Shown: positions 1-4,736, counted from the stretch's first letter. The stretch: 7,419 nt of DNA from Candidatus Pacearchaeota archaeon (GCA_016784085.1 JADHVH010000023.1:1-7419); one strand, 5' to 3'. The notes: generated by a model not told the origin, from the letters alone. A program made the numbers and translations.

Positions 1-125
1 GAATAAAGTTTTGCCCTTTATGCGTTATTAGAAGGAACTTCGTTCTCGCACGCTCTTTTCTCGACTCACTCCGCTACGCTTCGTGCCACGCCTTGCAGGC
101 TCTCCTCCTTTCAGTCGTCGGGTCG

Positions 126-147
126 TCTAACAGCGATTAAACTCAAT
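126..147 (+). repeat. Degenerate direct repeat, left copy
   Basis: This copy begins TCTAACA and ends TCAAT, with a partly matching middle. It resembles 760-780, allowing one indel and a few substitutions. The two copies lie outside the nucleotidyltransferase gene, on either side of it. They look like diverged members of one intergenic repeat family, but two copies are weak evidence. Confidence 0.35.
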
Positions 148-151
148 CGCT
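132..151 (-). terminator. Hairpin downstream of the nucleotidyltransferase gene
   Basis: This is a perfect 7-bp inverted repeat, AGCGATT / AATCGCT, with a 6-base loop. It begins 12 bases beyond the stop codon of the nucleotidyltransferase gene. It could act as a transcript end or as an mRNA-stabilising 3' hairpin. No T-run follows it, so a classical intrinsic terminator is not supported. It also lies inside a degenerate repeat unit (126-147) and may simply be part of that repeat. Confidence 0.35.
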
Positions 152-153
152 AC

Positions 154-164
154 GGGGCAAAATT
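154..164 (+). repeat. 11-bp inverted repeat, left arm
   Basis: GGGGCAAAATT here is the exact reverse complement of AATTTTGCCCC at 686-696. The left arm touches the stop codon of the nucleotidyltransferase (163-165). The right arm overlaps its proposed TATA box. Part of the word (TTTTGCCC) also occurs at 9-16. Confidence 0.5.
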
Positions 165-657
165 AAAACGGCAATTTTATTTTCTTTTTATCGGAAAAAA
201 GTTTTTTAACTTCTTTATAGAATTCATCTACGTCTCTAATCTTTTTAGCATTCTTCTTATTTTCTAGATACTCTTTTGTCCATACTTTCCAAAAATTCTT
301 TATTTCTTTATTTTCATTGAAGTATTCATTTATAGAACCAATTATTTTAGTGGCAAAACTCTTTCTTTCAAAAAGAATTTTCTCTTCTAAATATGGATAT
401 GTCAAAAATGGATTTTTTTTAACATGTTCAATAATTTTTTTAACGGGATATACATATAAATCTATATCCACTCCATCAATTTTTGTTTCAATATGACGAG
501 TTTTGCCTCCCTCTCTAAATACTTCAATATCAATATCAGAATTTTTGTTTGCAGTTCCTCTTGCTACACTACCATAAAGAAGAATGCATAATACTTTAGG
601 ATCTTTTTTCCATTCATTAATTACATTATCAATTGCCTTTCTATGAATCTCTAACAT
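163..657 (-). CDS. Nucleotidyltransferase-domain protein (MNT / Pol-beta superfamily)
   Basis: The 164-residue protein carries the Pol-beta-type nucleotidyltransferase signature. It has GSVARG at residues 29-34 followed by SDIDIEV, which supplies metal-binding Asp41 and Asp43. A third acidic position comes from VDIDLY (Asp66). The family transfers a nucleotide to a protein, RNA or small molecule. A roughly 90-residue helical, lysine-rich tail makes it longer than minimal antitoxin-type MNT proteins. No HEPN partner lies beside it, so a classic HEPN-MNT toxin-antitoxin pair is not supported. I chose the ATG at 657. Longer readings from TTG at 744 or ATG at 726 would translate repeat sequence, and a TATA-like box lies 24-33 bases upstream of 657, as expected for a leaderless gene. 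The gene is bracketed by inverted repeats. The substrate cannot be told from sequence. Confidence 0.8.
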   Translation of the reverse strand: MLEIHRKAIDNVINEWKKDPKVLCILLYGSVARGTANKNSDIDIEVFREGGKTRHIETKIDGVDIDLYVYPVKKIIEHVKKNPFLTYPYLEEKILFERKSFATKIIGSINEYFNENKEIKNFWKVWTKEYLENKKNAKKIRDVDEFYKEVKKLFSDKKKIKLPF

Positions 658-680
658 ATAAATATAAGGTTCTTCATAGA

Positions 681-690
681 ATATAAATTT
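681..690 (-). promoter_or_regulatory. TATA box for the nucleotidyltransferase gene
   Basis: On the minus strand this reads AAATTTATAT. It lies 24-33 bases before the chosen ATG at 657, so transcription would begin at or next to the start codon. It overlaps the right arm of the inverted repeat, so the repeat supplies part of the promoter. Confidence 0.4.
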
Positions 691-696
691 TGCCCC
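686..696 (-). repeat. 11-bp inverted repeat, right arm
   Basis: AATTTTGCCCC is the exact inverted partner of 154-164. Read outward from the gene, both arms continue with partly similar sequence (a GCGA word, then T-rich sequence), so the homology may be longer and diverged. The arms bracket the nucleotidyltransferase gene, at about 540 bp across. I saw no target-site duplication. Confidence 0.5.
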
Positions 697-702
697 TCCG
701 CG

Positions 703-743
703 ACTTTGATTTTTTGCCTTCGGCATCGTTGCACTAAAAATCA
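703..743 (-). repeat. Stem-loop repeat, copy with 16-base insert
   Basis: On the plus strand this is ACTTTGATTTTTT (703-715), then 16 bases including a small GCC-ttc-GGC hairpin, then CACTAAAAATCA (732-743). Both flanks match the copy at 850-875 exactly (13 and 12 bases). TGATTTTT and AAAAATCA form an 8-bp stem. It lies upstream of the nucleotidyltransferase start and may end a short transcript or be a dispersed element. Confidence 0.45.
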
Positions 744-759
744 ATCCTTAACAGGAGAA

Positions 760-780
760 TCTAACACGGTTATATTCAAT
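760..780 (+). repeat. Degenerate direct repeat, right copy
   Basis: This is the partner of 126-147, sharing the TCTAACA start and TCAAT end. The word AGCGATT follows at 781-787, and the left copy contains the same word at 132-138. With the inverted repeat at 154-164 / 686-696, it suggests that related repeat DNA flanks the nucleotidyltransferase gene on both sides. Confidence 0.35.
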
Positions 781-816
781 AGCGATTGTAATTGATAAGC
801 CCACCCAAAGAATATT

Positions 817-826
817 ATTTATAAAT
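817..826 (-). promoter_or_regulatory. TATA-like palindrome in the 658-872 intergenic region
   Basis: ATTTATAAAT is a perfect palindrome that could serve as a TATA box in either direction. Read leftward it would start a transcript near 796, in a region with no reading frame before the stem-loop at 703-743. That would allow a short RNA of about 60-90 bases or a long leader for the nucleotidyltransferase. The rest of 744-850 shows only repeat fragments. Confidence 0.3.
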
Positions 827-849
827 CATATAAAACAGCATTCTCAAAA

Positions 850-875
850 ACTTTGATTTTTTCCACTAAAAATCA
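850..875 (-). terminator. Stem-loop at the end of the ferredoxin gene
   Basis: TGATTTTT (854-861) and AAAAATCA (868-875) form a perfect 8-bp stem with a 6-base loop. The far arm contains the ferredoxin stop codon (TGA, 873-875). On the minus strand the hairpin is followed by a run of Ts (GTTTTTG), which suits a transcript end. The same sequence recurs at 703-743 with an insert. Confidence 0.45.
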
Positions 876-1133
876 GTAATCAATTCCAACTTCGCCTTCT
901 TTAATTCTGCATTGGCATGCAAATCTACGATTTTCATCCATGTCAACATCCTTTTCTTCCTGTGTTAATTTAGATAAATTTTCTTTTCCTTCTACAATAT
1001 CAATTGCACATGCACCACAGGTTCCAACATTACAACAAAACTGAACACCTAGTTCTTCTGCAGCTTTACGAATATATCTTCCATCTTCAACTTCTACAGA
1101 TTTTCCTGTTTTTTTACTAGTTAACTTTGCCAT
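873..1133 (-). CDS. [2Fe-2S] plant-type ferredoxin
   Basis: This 86-residue protein has the plant-type 2Fe-2S motif. Cys34, Cys39 and Cys42 follow the CX4CX2C pattern (CNVGTCGAC), and the fourth ligand, Cys73, sits in RFACQC. Cys33 and Cys75 are extra. The length suits a single-domain electron carrier of the cytosol. The preferred start is the ATG at 1131-1133, one base after the stop of the RelE gene (TAA-A-ATG), which suggests translational coupling. A TTG ten codons further up would overlap the toxin gene by 29 bases and is less likely. A ferredoxin coupled to a toxin gene is unusual. It may simply be a downstream passenger, or the electron partner of the thioredoxin reductase encoded a few genes upstream. 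No redox partner can be assigned from sequence. Confidence 0.88.
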   Translation of the reverse strand: MAKLTSKKTGKSVEVEDGRYIRKAAEELGVQFCCNVGTCGACAIDIVEGKENLSKLTQEEKDVDMDENRRFACQCRIKEGEVGIDY

Positions 1134-1134
1134 T

Positions 1135-1377
1135 TTAAGAGTATATACTTTTTCTGTGTTCAAACTTTAATAATATTATTTCATTATTTCCTATGCTATA
1201 AATCAGTCTAAATGGTTTAATATATAATGTTCTCTCATTTCTTTTATATTTTAAAGGCTTTCCAACATTTGGATTTTCAACAATTTTCCTGATTTGTTTT
1301 TCTAATTTAAGTTGGTTAAAAGAATCTAATTTTTTTATTTGTTTAATAAATTCATTACTTGGAATAATTTTTACCAT
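1135..1377 (-). CDS. RelE/ParE-family toxin
   Basis: This 80-residue protein has the RelE/ParE fold pattern. Two N-terminal helices (about residues 7-35) are followed by beta strands in GKPLKYKRNERTLYIKPFRL and IILLKFEHRKSIY. The C-terminal HRKSIY matches the conserved HRxxVY ending of RelE-type proteins, and Arg57 sits at the place where these toxins have a conserved basic residue. RelE proteins usually cleave mRNA on the ribosome, whereas ParE proteins act on gyrase; RelE-like mRNA cleavage is the likelier guess. Its ATG overlaps the end of the AbrB gene by 7 bases (ATGGTAA), the tight coupling typical of antitoxin-first toxin-antitoxin pairs. Key residues look intact and there is no sign of decay. 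Confidence 0.8.
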   Translation of the reverse strand: MVKIIPSNEFIKQIKKLDSFNQLKLEKQIRKIVENPNVGKPLKYKRNERTLYIKPFRLIYSIGNNEIILLKFEHRKSIYS

Positions 1378-1622
1378 TTTTTCATTTCTTCAAAAAATGC
1401 ATAAACACTATAACTTTTACAATTTCCTTCATCGATATCTTTCCAGATTTTATCCAGTTCTTTCATTTCAGCTATTTCTTCTTTGGTAAATTGCTCAACT
1501 TCTTTTAAAACAATTAAATCACCTTTTCTAATAACTTTAAAAGAACTTCCAGGTTCAAACCCTTTTCTAACAGATTCTGGTATGACAATTTGGCCCTTTG
1601 TGCTTAATCTTGTAATTTCCAT
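1371..1622 (-). CDS. AbrB/MazE-type DNA-binding antitoxin
   Basis: The 83-residue protein starts with an AbrB/SpoVT swapped-hairpin domain at residues 1-42. Its features are LSTKGQIVIPESVRK, a glycine turn, FKVIRKGDLIVLKE. A helical acidic and aromatic tail (residues 46-83) probably wraps the toxin. The family binds DNA as a dimer and represses its own operon, and as first gene before a RelE-type toxin it is the likely antitoxin. The ATG at 1622 was chosen because the AbrB domain begins there and a TATA box lies 22-30 bases upstream. A longer frame to 1727 would run back through that promoter into the thioredoxin reductase gene. A perfect 7-bp inverted repeat between the TATA box and the start is a probable self-binding operator. 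Confidence 0.85.
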   Translation of the reverse strand: MEITRLSTKGQIVIPESVRKGFEPGSSFKVIRKGDLIVLKEVEQFTKEEIAEMKELDKIWKDIDEGNCKSYSVYAFFEEMKKW

Positions 1623-1627
1623 TTTAA

Positions 1628-1644
1628 AGTAAGAAAATCTTACT
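1628..1644. promoter_or_regulatory. Inverted-repeat operator of the AbrB-RelE operon
   Basis: AGTAAGA-aaa-TCTTACT is a perfect 7-bp inverted repeat with a 3-base spacer. It lies between the TATA box (1644-1652) and the AbrB start (1622), where bound protein would block transcription start. The AbrB protein or the AbrB-RelE complex is the natural candidate to bind it. Confidence 0.6.
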
Positions 1645-1652
1645 ATATAAAG
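1644..1652 (-). promoter_or_regulatory. TATA box of the AbrB-RelE-ferredoxin operon
   Basis: On the minus strand this reads CTTTATATA, preceded by a purine-containing GGAAT that could serve as a BRE. It is 22-30 bases upstream of the AbrB ATG, fitting leaderless transcription from about 1622. It lies only 14 bases past the thioredoxin reductase stop codon. Confidence 0.6.
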
Positions 1653-1665
1653 ATTCCTATTTATT

Positions 1666-2604
1666 TTATTTATTCTGTTGCAAATATTCAAAAGCAGAAT
1701 AAGCAGCGGTGCAACCATCTGCAACACCTGTTATTAATTGTTTAAATTGTTTATCTGTAACATCTCCTGCAGCATAGATTCCAGGCACGTTTGTTTCAGA
1801 AGTTTTATGATCAATTATAATCTCCTTTTTTTCATTCATCTTAACATCCAAGGGTTCTGCAAGATCAGATAGGACCAAATGCCCTATTGCAATAAATAAG
1901 CCACTTAATTCTAATTCTTTGTTTCCATTATATTCTTTATCAAATATTACAGAATTTAGTAATTTTTCTCCTTTTACTTCAACAACATTAGTATTATTAA
2001 TAATTTCTATTTTATCATTTTTTTCAATATCTTTCAAAGTTATTGGTTCAGGATGTATTTGTTCTCCTCTATAAATTATGTAAACCTTTTTAGCATGTTC
2101 TGCCAAAATTAAAGCATCCTTACCTGCAGAATCAGATCCTCCTACAATTGCAGTAATCTTATCTTTGAAAAGAGGTGCATCACAAAGAGCACAATAATTC
2201 ACACCTTTATTTTCAAATTCTAGAGATCCTGGAACTTCTAATTTTCTCCATTTTGTCCCTGTAGCAAATAAAATACTTTTTGCTTCATATTCTCCTTTTT
2301 CAGTTTTAATAATAAATAAATTATCTAGTTTTTTAACTTCAGTAGCTTTTTCATTTTTAATAGTCACTAGATCATATTCTCTTGCATGTTCTTCTAGATT
2401 TTTTGCAAGATCAAATCCAAGAATTTTTTTAAAACCAGGATAATTCTCTACATAACTAGTGGTAGTGATAACACCTCCAATAGGAAGTTCAGAACCATGA
2501 GTTGCACCTAAAACAAGAGTTTTCATTCCTAATCTAGCCCCATACATTGCTGCAGCTAAACCTGTTCCTCCTGCTCCTAAAATTAAAAAATCATATTTTT
2601 CCAT
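1666..2604 (-). CDS. trxB: Thioredoxin reductase-like flavoprotein
   Basis: This 312-residue protein has the usual length of a low-molecular-weight thioredoxin reductase. It shows the FAD dinucleotide motif GAGGTG (residues 10-15), the redox-active CALC (Cys138, Cys141), a second nucleotide fold GGSDSAG (155-161) and the FAD-binding GIYAAGDV (275-282). The arginine-rich HRRxxxR patch that normally selects NADPH is replaced by YRGEQIHPEP (178-187). NADH or another donor is therefore plausible. It lies 11 bases downstream of the glutaredoxin gene in the same direction, so glutaredoxin is its probable substrate. It acts in the cytosol, passing electrons through FAD and the CALC disulfide. A ferredoxin gene nearby raises the possibility of ferredoxin as donor, which is speculation. 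Confidence 0.92.
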   Translation of the reverse strand: MEKYDFLILGAGGTGLAAAMYGARLGMKTLVLGATHGSELPIGGVITTTSYVENYPGFKKILGFDLAKNLEEHAREYDLVTIKNEKATEVKKLDNLFIIKTEKGEYEAKSILFATGTKWRKLEVPGSLEFENKGVNYCALCDAPLFKDKITAIVGGSDSAGKDALILAEHAKKVYIIYRGEQIHPEPITLKDIEKNDKIEIINNTNVVEVKGEKLLNSVIFDKEYNGNKELELSGLFIAIGHLVLSDLAEPLDVKMNEKKEIIIDHKTSETNVPGIYAAGDVTDKQFKQLITGVADGCTAAYSAFEYLQQNK

Positions 2605-2615
2605 TTGTTTAAGTT

Positions 2616-2849
2616 TTATTTTAATTTCAACAAATCTGTAATTAATGGCTCTTTAAAGCCAACAATGATTTCACCATTAATATCAATGACAGGGACGCCC
2701 ATTTGACCTGATTTTTCAACCATTTCTTTAGCAGCGTCTTGATCCTGAGTTACATCAATATCTGTAAATTCAACGTTGTTTTCATTAAAAAAGTCTTTGG
2801 TTTTATGGCACCAATGACAGGACGGTGTTGAGTATATTTTTACAGTCAT
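2616..2849 (-). CDS. Glutaredoxin-like thiol-disulfide carrier
   Basis: The 77-residue thioredoxin-fold protein has the active site CHWC (Cys11, Cys14) after TPS, and the cis-proline motif GVPV (Pro53). GF at residues 64-65 matches the glutaredoxin/NrdH end. It is close in size to NrdH-type redoxins, which are reduced by thioredoxin reductase rather than glutathione, consistent with the reductase gene 11 bases downstream. It likely reduces cytosolic disulfides or ribonucleotide reductase. The ATG at 2849 follows an SD-like GAGG about 10 bases upstream. It is the first gene of the leftward transcript from the divergent promoter and appears regulated by the palindrome at 2874-2887. Confidence 0.9.
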   Translation of the reverse strand: MTVKIYSTPSCHWCHKTKDFFNENNVEFTDIDVTQDQDAAKEMVEKSGQMGVPVIDINGEIIVGFKEPLITDLLKLK

Positions 2850-2873
2850 TTTAATTTCCTCATGTTTAATTAG

Positions 2874-2887
2874 TTAACAATTGTTAA
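2874..2887. promoter_or_regulatory. Palindromic operator of the glutaredoxin promoter
   Basis: TTAACAATTGTTAA is a perfect 14-bp palindrome placed 6 bases downstream of the leftward TATA box, overlapping the expected transcription start zone. A close relative occupies the matching place in the rightward promoter (2930-2943). The position suggests repression. Confidence 0.6.
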
Positions 2888-2893
2888 GTATCC

Positions 2894-2901
2894 TTTATAA
2901 A
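2894..2901 (-). promoter_or_regulatory. TATA box of the glutaredoxin-thioredoxin reductase operon
   Basis: TTTATAAA is placed so that transcription would start near 2872. That leaves a leader of about 20-25 bases that carries the GAGG ribosome site of the glutaredoxin gene. Confidence 0.55.
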
Positions 2902-2921
2902 TATTTCGCTTAATAGGTATA

Positions 2922-2928
2922 TTTATAA
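2922..2928 (+). promoter_or_regulatory. TATA box of the DoxX-MsrBA-VKOR operon
   Basis: TTTATAA, preceded by a short purine stretch, would start rightward transcription near 2950. This leaves a leader of about 29 bases with a strong SD sequence. It is 20 bp from the leftward TATA box, so the two promoters face away from each other in a compact region. Confidence 0.55.
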
Positions 2929-2929
2929 G

Positions 2930-2943
2930 TTAACGATCGTTTA
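2930..2943. promoter_or_regulatory. Palindromic operator of the DoxX promoter
   Basis: TTAACGATCGTTTA matches the palindrome at 2874-2887 in 11 of 14 positions. Two of the three differences are the coupled A-T to G-C change that keeps the symmetry. It directly follows the rightward TATA box. The shared consensus is TTAACRATYGTTWA. Confidence 0.55.
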
Positions 2944-2964
2944 TTATTTTCTAATTAAATTAAA

Positions 2965-2970
2965 GGAGGT
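2965..2970 (+). promoter_or_regulatory. Strong Shine-Dalgarno site before DoxX
   Basis: GGAGGT lies 8 bases before the ATG at 2979 and fixes that start. It is the best SD sequence in the window and contrasts with the leaderless-looking genes. Confidence 0.75.
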
Positions 2971-2978
2971 AAAAAATT

Positions 2979-3329
2979 ATGAAAGAAAAACCTTTGAATC
3001 TATTAAATAGAATTGTTTTAGGATTAGTTATGCTAGTTCCAGGTTTAATGAAGTTGTTTGTAAGTGGAGCTTCAGGAGTTTCAGGAATGCTTTCAGGAAT
3101 AGCTTTGTTTTCTTGGGCACCAATGTTTTGGGCCTGGGTATTAATCTTAGCTGAAATTCTATTTGGAATAGCTATTTTAGCTAAATACAAATTAGAATAC
3201 ACTGTTATCCCCCCAGTAATAATATTACTAGTAGCAGCATTTGCTATGAGTTGGGGTAGTTGGGGATCATTCTTCTTACATCTAGCAGCTATATCAAATT
3301 TAGCGCTTTTAGCTAAGTGGAAGTTCTAA
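2979..3329 (+). CDS. DoxX-family small membrane protein
   Basis: The 116-residue protein has four predicted membrane helices at about residues 9-27, 45-68, 75-91 and 97-113. The start, RIVLGLVMLVPGLMKLF, has the arginine and LxxPGxxKL pattern of DoxX-like proteins. DoxX relatives sit in membranes and are linked to thiol and oxidative stress, in some bacteria as partners of redox enzymes. Their biochemical role is poorly defined. Here it is first in an operon with a methionine sulfoxide reductase and a VKOR-like protein, and divergent from glutaredoxin and thioredoxin reductase, which supports a redox role. It ends 41 bases before MsrBA, in a T-rich gap. Family membership is judged from the pattern and topology only. 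Confidence 0.75.
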   Translation: MKEKPLNLLNRIVLGLVMLVPGLMKLFVSGASGVSGMLSGIALFSWAPMFWAWVLILAEILFGIAILAKYKLEYTVIPPVIILLVAAFAMSWGSWGSFFLHLAAISNLALLAKWKF

Positions 3330-3370
3330 TTTAATTTAATTTATTTTTTATTTTTTATTTATATTTAACA
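3330..3370 (+). terminator. T-rich tract between DoxX and MsrBA
   Basis: The 41-base gap is almost entirely T and A, with two TTTTTTA runs. Archaeal transcription often ends at such T-runs without a hairpin, so some transcripts may end here and lower downstream expression. A TTTATATT word at 3357-3364 is too close to the next ATG to be its TATA box. Confidence 0.35.
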
Positions 3371-4330
3371 ATGAAAATGAAACAAAAACCAAAAGTAATT
3401 TTAATGTTGTTTTTTACGATTTTGATAGTTTCTTTTTTAATAAATGGAGTAACAATGACTAAGGAAGAAAAGTTAACAGAATATGTAACTAAACAAGGCG
3501 GAACAGAAAAAGCATTTGATAATGCATATTGGGACAATTATGAAACAGGAATATATGTAGATGCAAATACTGGAAAACCATTATTTTCAAGTTTAGATAA
3601 ATATGATTCAGGTACAGGGTGGCCTAGTTTTACAAAACCAATAGATGAATCTTTAATTGAAAGAGTAGAAGATAATTCTCTTGGAATGCAAAGAATTGAA
3701 ATTAGAACAAATGAATCTCACCTCGGCCATGTTTTTGATGACGGCCCTAATGGTGGAGATAGATTTTGTACAAATTCAGCTGCATTAAGATTTATTGCTT
3801 CTAAAGATCTTGAAAAAGAAGGATATGGAGAATATATACCTCTTTTTTATGAAGAAACTGTTCTTGCAGGAGGTTGTTTTTGGGGTGTTGAAACTATTTT
3901 AGAAGAAACAGGAGGGGTCATTTCAGCTGTTTCAGGATATTCAGGAGGTCATGTTGAAAACCCAACATATCAACAAGTTTTAACAGGTAAAACAGGGCAT
4001 GCAGAATCTGTTTTAGTTACTTTTGATCCTAATATTATTTCTTATTCAGAAATTTTAAATCTTTTTTGGAGATTACATGATCCAACTCAATTAAATAAAC
4101 AAGGCCCAGATGTGGGAACTCAATATAGGTCTGTCATTTTTTATATGAATGAAGAACAAAAACAAATTGCAGAACAGAGTAAAAATGAATTTGATGTTAA
4201 AAAAATATTTGATAAGCCTGCTGTCACAGAAATTGTAGCTTTTGAGAAATTTTATCCTGCTGAAGAATATCATCAAGATTATTCAGAAAAAAACCCTTCA
4301 TATGTTTGCCACGCCCTAAGAGAAGAATAA
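3371..4330 (+). CDS. msrBA: Membrane-anchored methionine sulfoxide reductase fusion, MsrB-MsrA
   Basis: The 319-residue protein repairs methionine sulfoxide of both stereoisomers. Residues 8-27 form a hydrophobic anchor or signal segment, so it probably works outside the cytosol. The MsrB domain (about 30-155) has GTGWPSF, SHLGHVFDDGP and the catalytic Cys133 in RFCTNSAAL. The MsrA domain (about 160-319) has catalytic Cys169 in GGCFWG, plus HDPTQLNKQGPDVGTQYRS and HQDYSEKNPSYVCH. The protein has only three cysteines: 133, 169 and 313. The four zinc cysteines of MsrB are absent and the usual resolving position reads GTGW, not GCGW. Cys313 probably resolves the MsrA half, so MsrB needs an outside thiol. 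The B-A order is the less common one. VKOR follows after one base. ATG at 3371 is used; 3377 is also possible. Confidence 0.93.
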   Translation: MKMKQKPKVILMLFFTILIVSFLINGVTMTKEEKLTEYVTKQGGTEKAFDNAYWDNYETGIYVDANTGKPLFSSLDKYDSGTGWPSFTKPIDESLIERVEDNSLGMQRIEIRTNESHLGHVFDDGPNGGDRFCTNSAALRFIASKDLEKEGYGEYIPLFYEETVLAGGCFWGVETILEETGGVISAVSGYSGGHVENPTYQQVLTGKTGHAESVLVTFDPNIISYSEILNLFWRLHDPTQLNKQGPDVGTQYRSVIFYMNEEQKQIAEQSKNEFDVKKIFDKPAVTEIVAFEKFYPAEEYHQDYSEKNPSYVCHALREE

Positions 4331-4331
4331 A

Positions 4332-4733
4332 ATGTATCAAATATGGTTAATGATTTTTGCACTGGCAGGATTAACTTTATCTACTTATTTGTGGAAAAAG
4401 AAATCTAGAAAAGAGAAGTTAGTTTGTGTAATTGGAAAAGATTGTTCAAAAGTAATAGATAGTAAATATGGAACAATGTTTGGGATAGATAATATTTTGA
4501 TAGGTGCACTATATTATATTTTTATTTTTGCAGCGAGTTTAGTTTCAATTTTCTTTCCTTTAATATTTCCACAAGGAATATTTCATTTAGCAATTTTAAT
4601 TATAAGTGGAATGGCCTTATTATTTTCAACATATCTTAGTTTTATTCAAGTAGCAGTATTGAAAGAATTATGTGAATATTGTTTAGCAAGTGCTTTGATA
4701 AATCTAATTATTTTTCTAATTATTATTTTTTAA
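4332..4733 (+). CDS. VKOR-like membrane thiol-disulfide oxidoreductase
   Basis: This 133-residue membrane protein has about four helices and the VKOR cysteine pattern. Loop cysteines are Cys32 and Cys38, followed by Ser44, and the active CEYC is Cys114-Cys117. The five-residue spacing of the loop cysteines, the serine six residues on, and GIDNILIGALYY match bacterial VKOR homologues. Those proteins reoxidise DsbA-like proteins and pass electrons to quinone. No DsbA or thioredoxin domain is fused here or encoded nearby. Its ATG follows the MsrBA stop by one base (TAA-A-ATG), so the two are surely made together. It may oxidise extracytoplasmic protein thiols, while MsrBA repairs oxidised methionines in the same place. 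Confidence 0.85.
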   Translation: MYQIWLMIFALAGLTLSTYLWKKKSRKEKLVCVIGKDCSKVIDSKYGTMFGIDNILIGALYYIFIFAASLVSIFFPLIFPQGIFHLAILIISGMALLFSTYLSFIQVAVLKELCEYCLASALINLIIFLIIIF

Positions 4734-4736
4734 AAA

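Larger units (their letters stand above)
23..162. other. GC-rich non-coding patch at the left edge
   Basis: No credible reading frame crosses this stretch. By my count positions 51-120 are about 60% GC, against well under 35% in most of the window. The patch is full of short self-similar CG-bearing words such as CTCGACTCACTCCGCTACG and small inverted repeats (GAAC-ttc-GTTC, GCCT-tgc-AGGC). It ends in the hairpin at 132-151 and the inverted repeat at 154-164. The abrupt change in composition suggests a dispersed intergenic repeat or a remnant of transferred DNA. An RNA gene cannot be excluded, but I see no tRNA or known RNA fold. Confidence 0.5.

Noticed and set aside
163..657. HEPN-MNT toxin-antitoxin pair
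   Set aside because: No HEPN-type protein lies next to the nucleotidyltransferase, and the protein is longer than the usual MNT antitoxin.
658..744. N-terminal extension of the nucleotidyltransferase (TTG at 744 or ATG at 726)
   Set aside because: It would translate the stem-loop and inverted repeat, and the nucleotidyltransferase domain starts only after ATG 657. The TATA box position favours 657.
1134..1163. Ferredoxin start at TTG 1163
   Set aside because: It would overlap the toxin gene by 29 bases, whereas ATG 1133 follows the toxin stop directly and matches the family length.
1623..1727. N-terminal extension of AbrB to 1727
   Set aside because: It runs through the AbrB promoter and into the thioredoxin reductase gene, and the AbrB domain begins at the ATG at 1622.
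2874..2943. SurR binding site
   Set aside because: The Thermococcales SurR consensus GTTn3AACn5GTT does not match the TTAAC-n4-GTTAA symmetry here.
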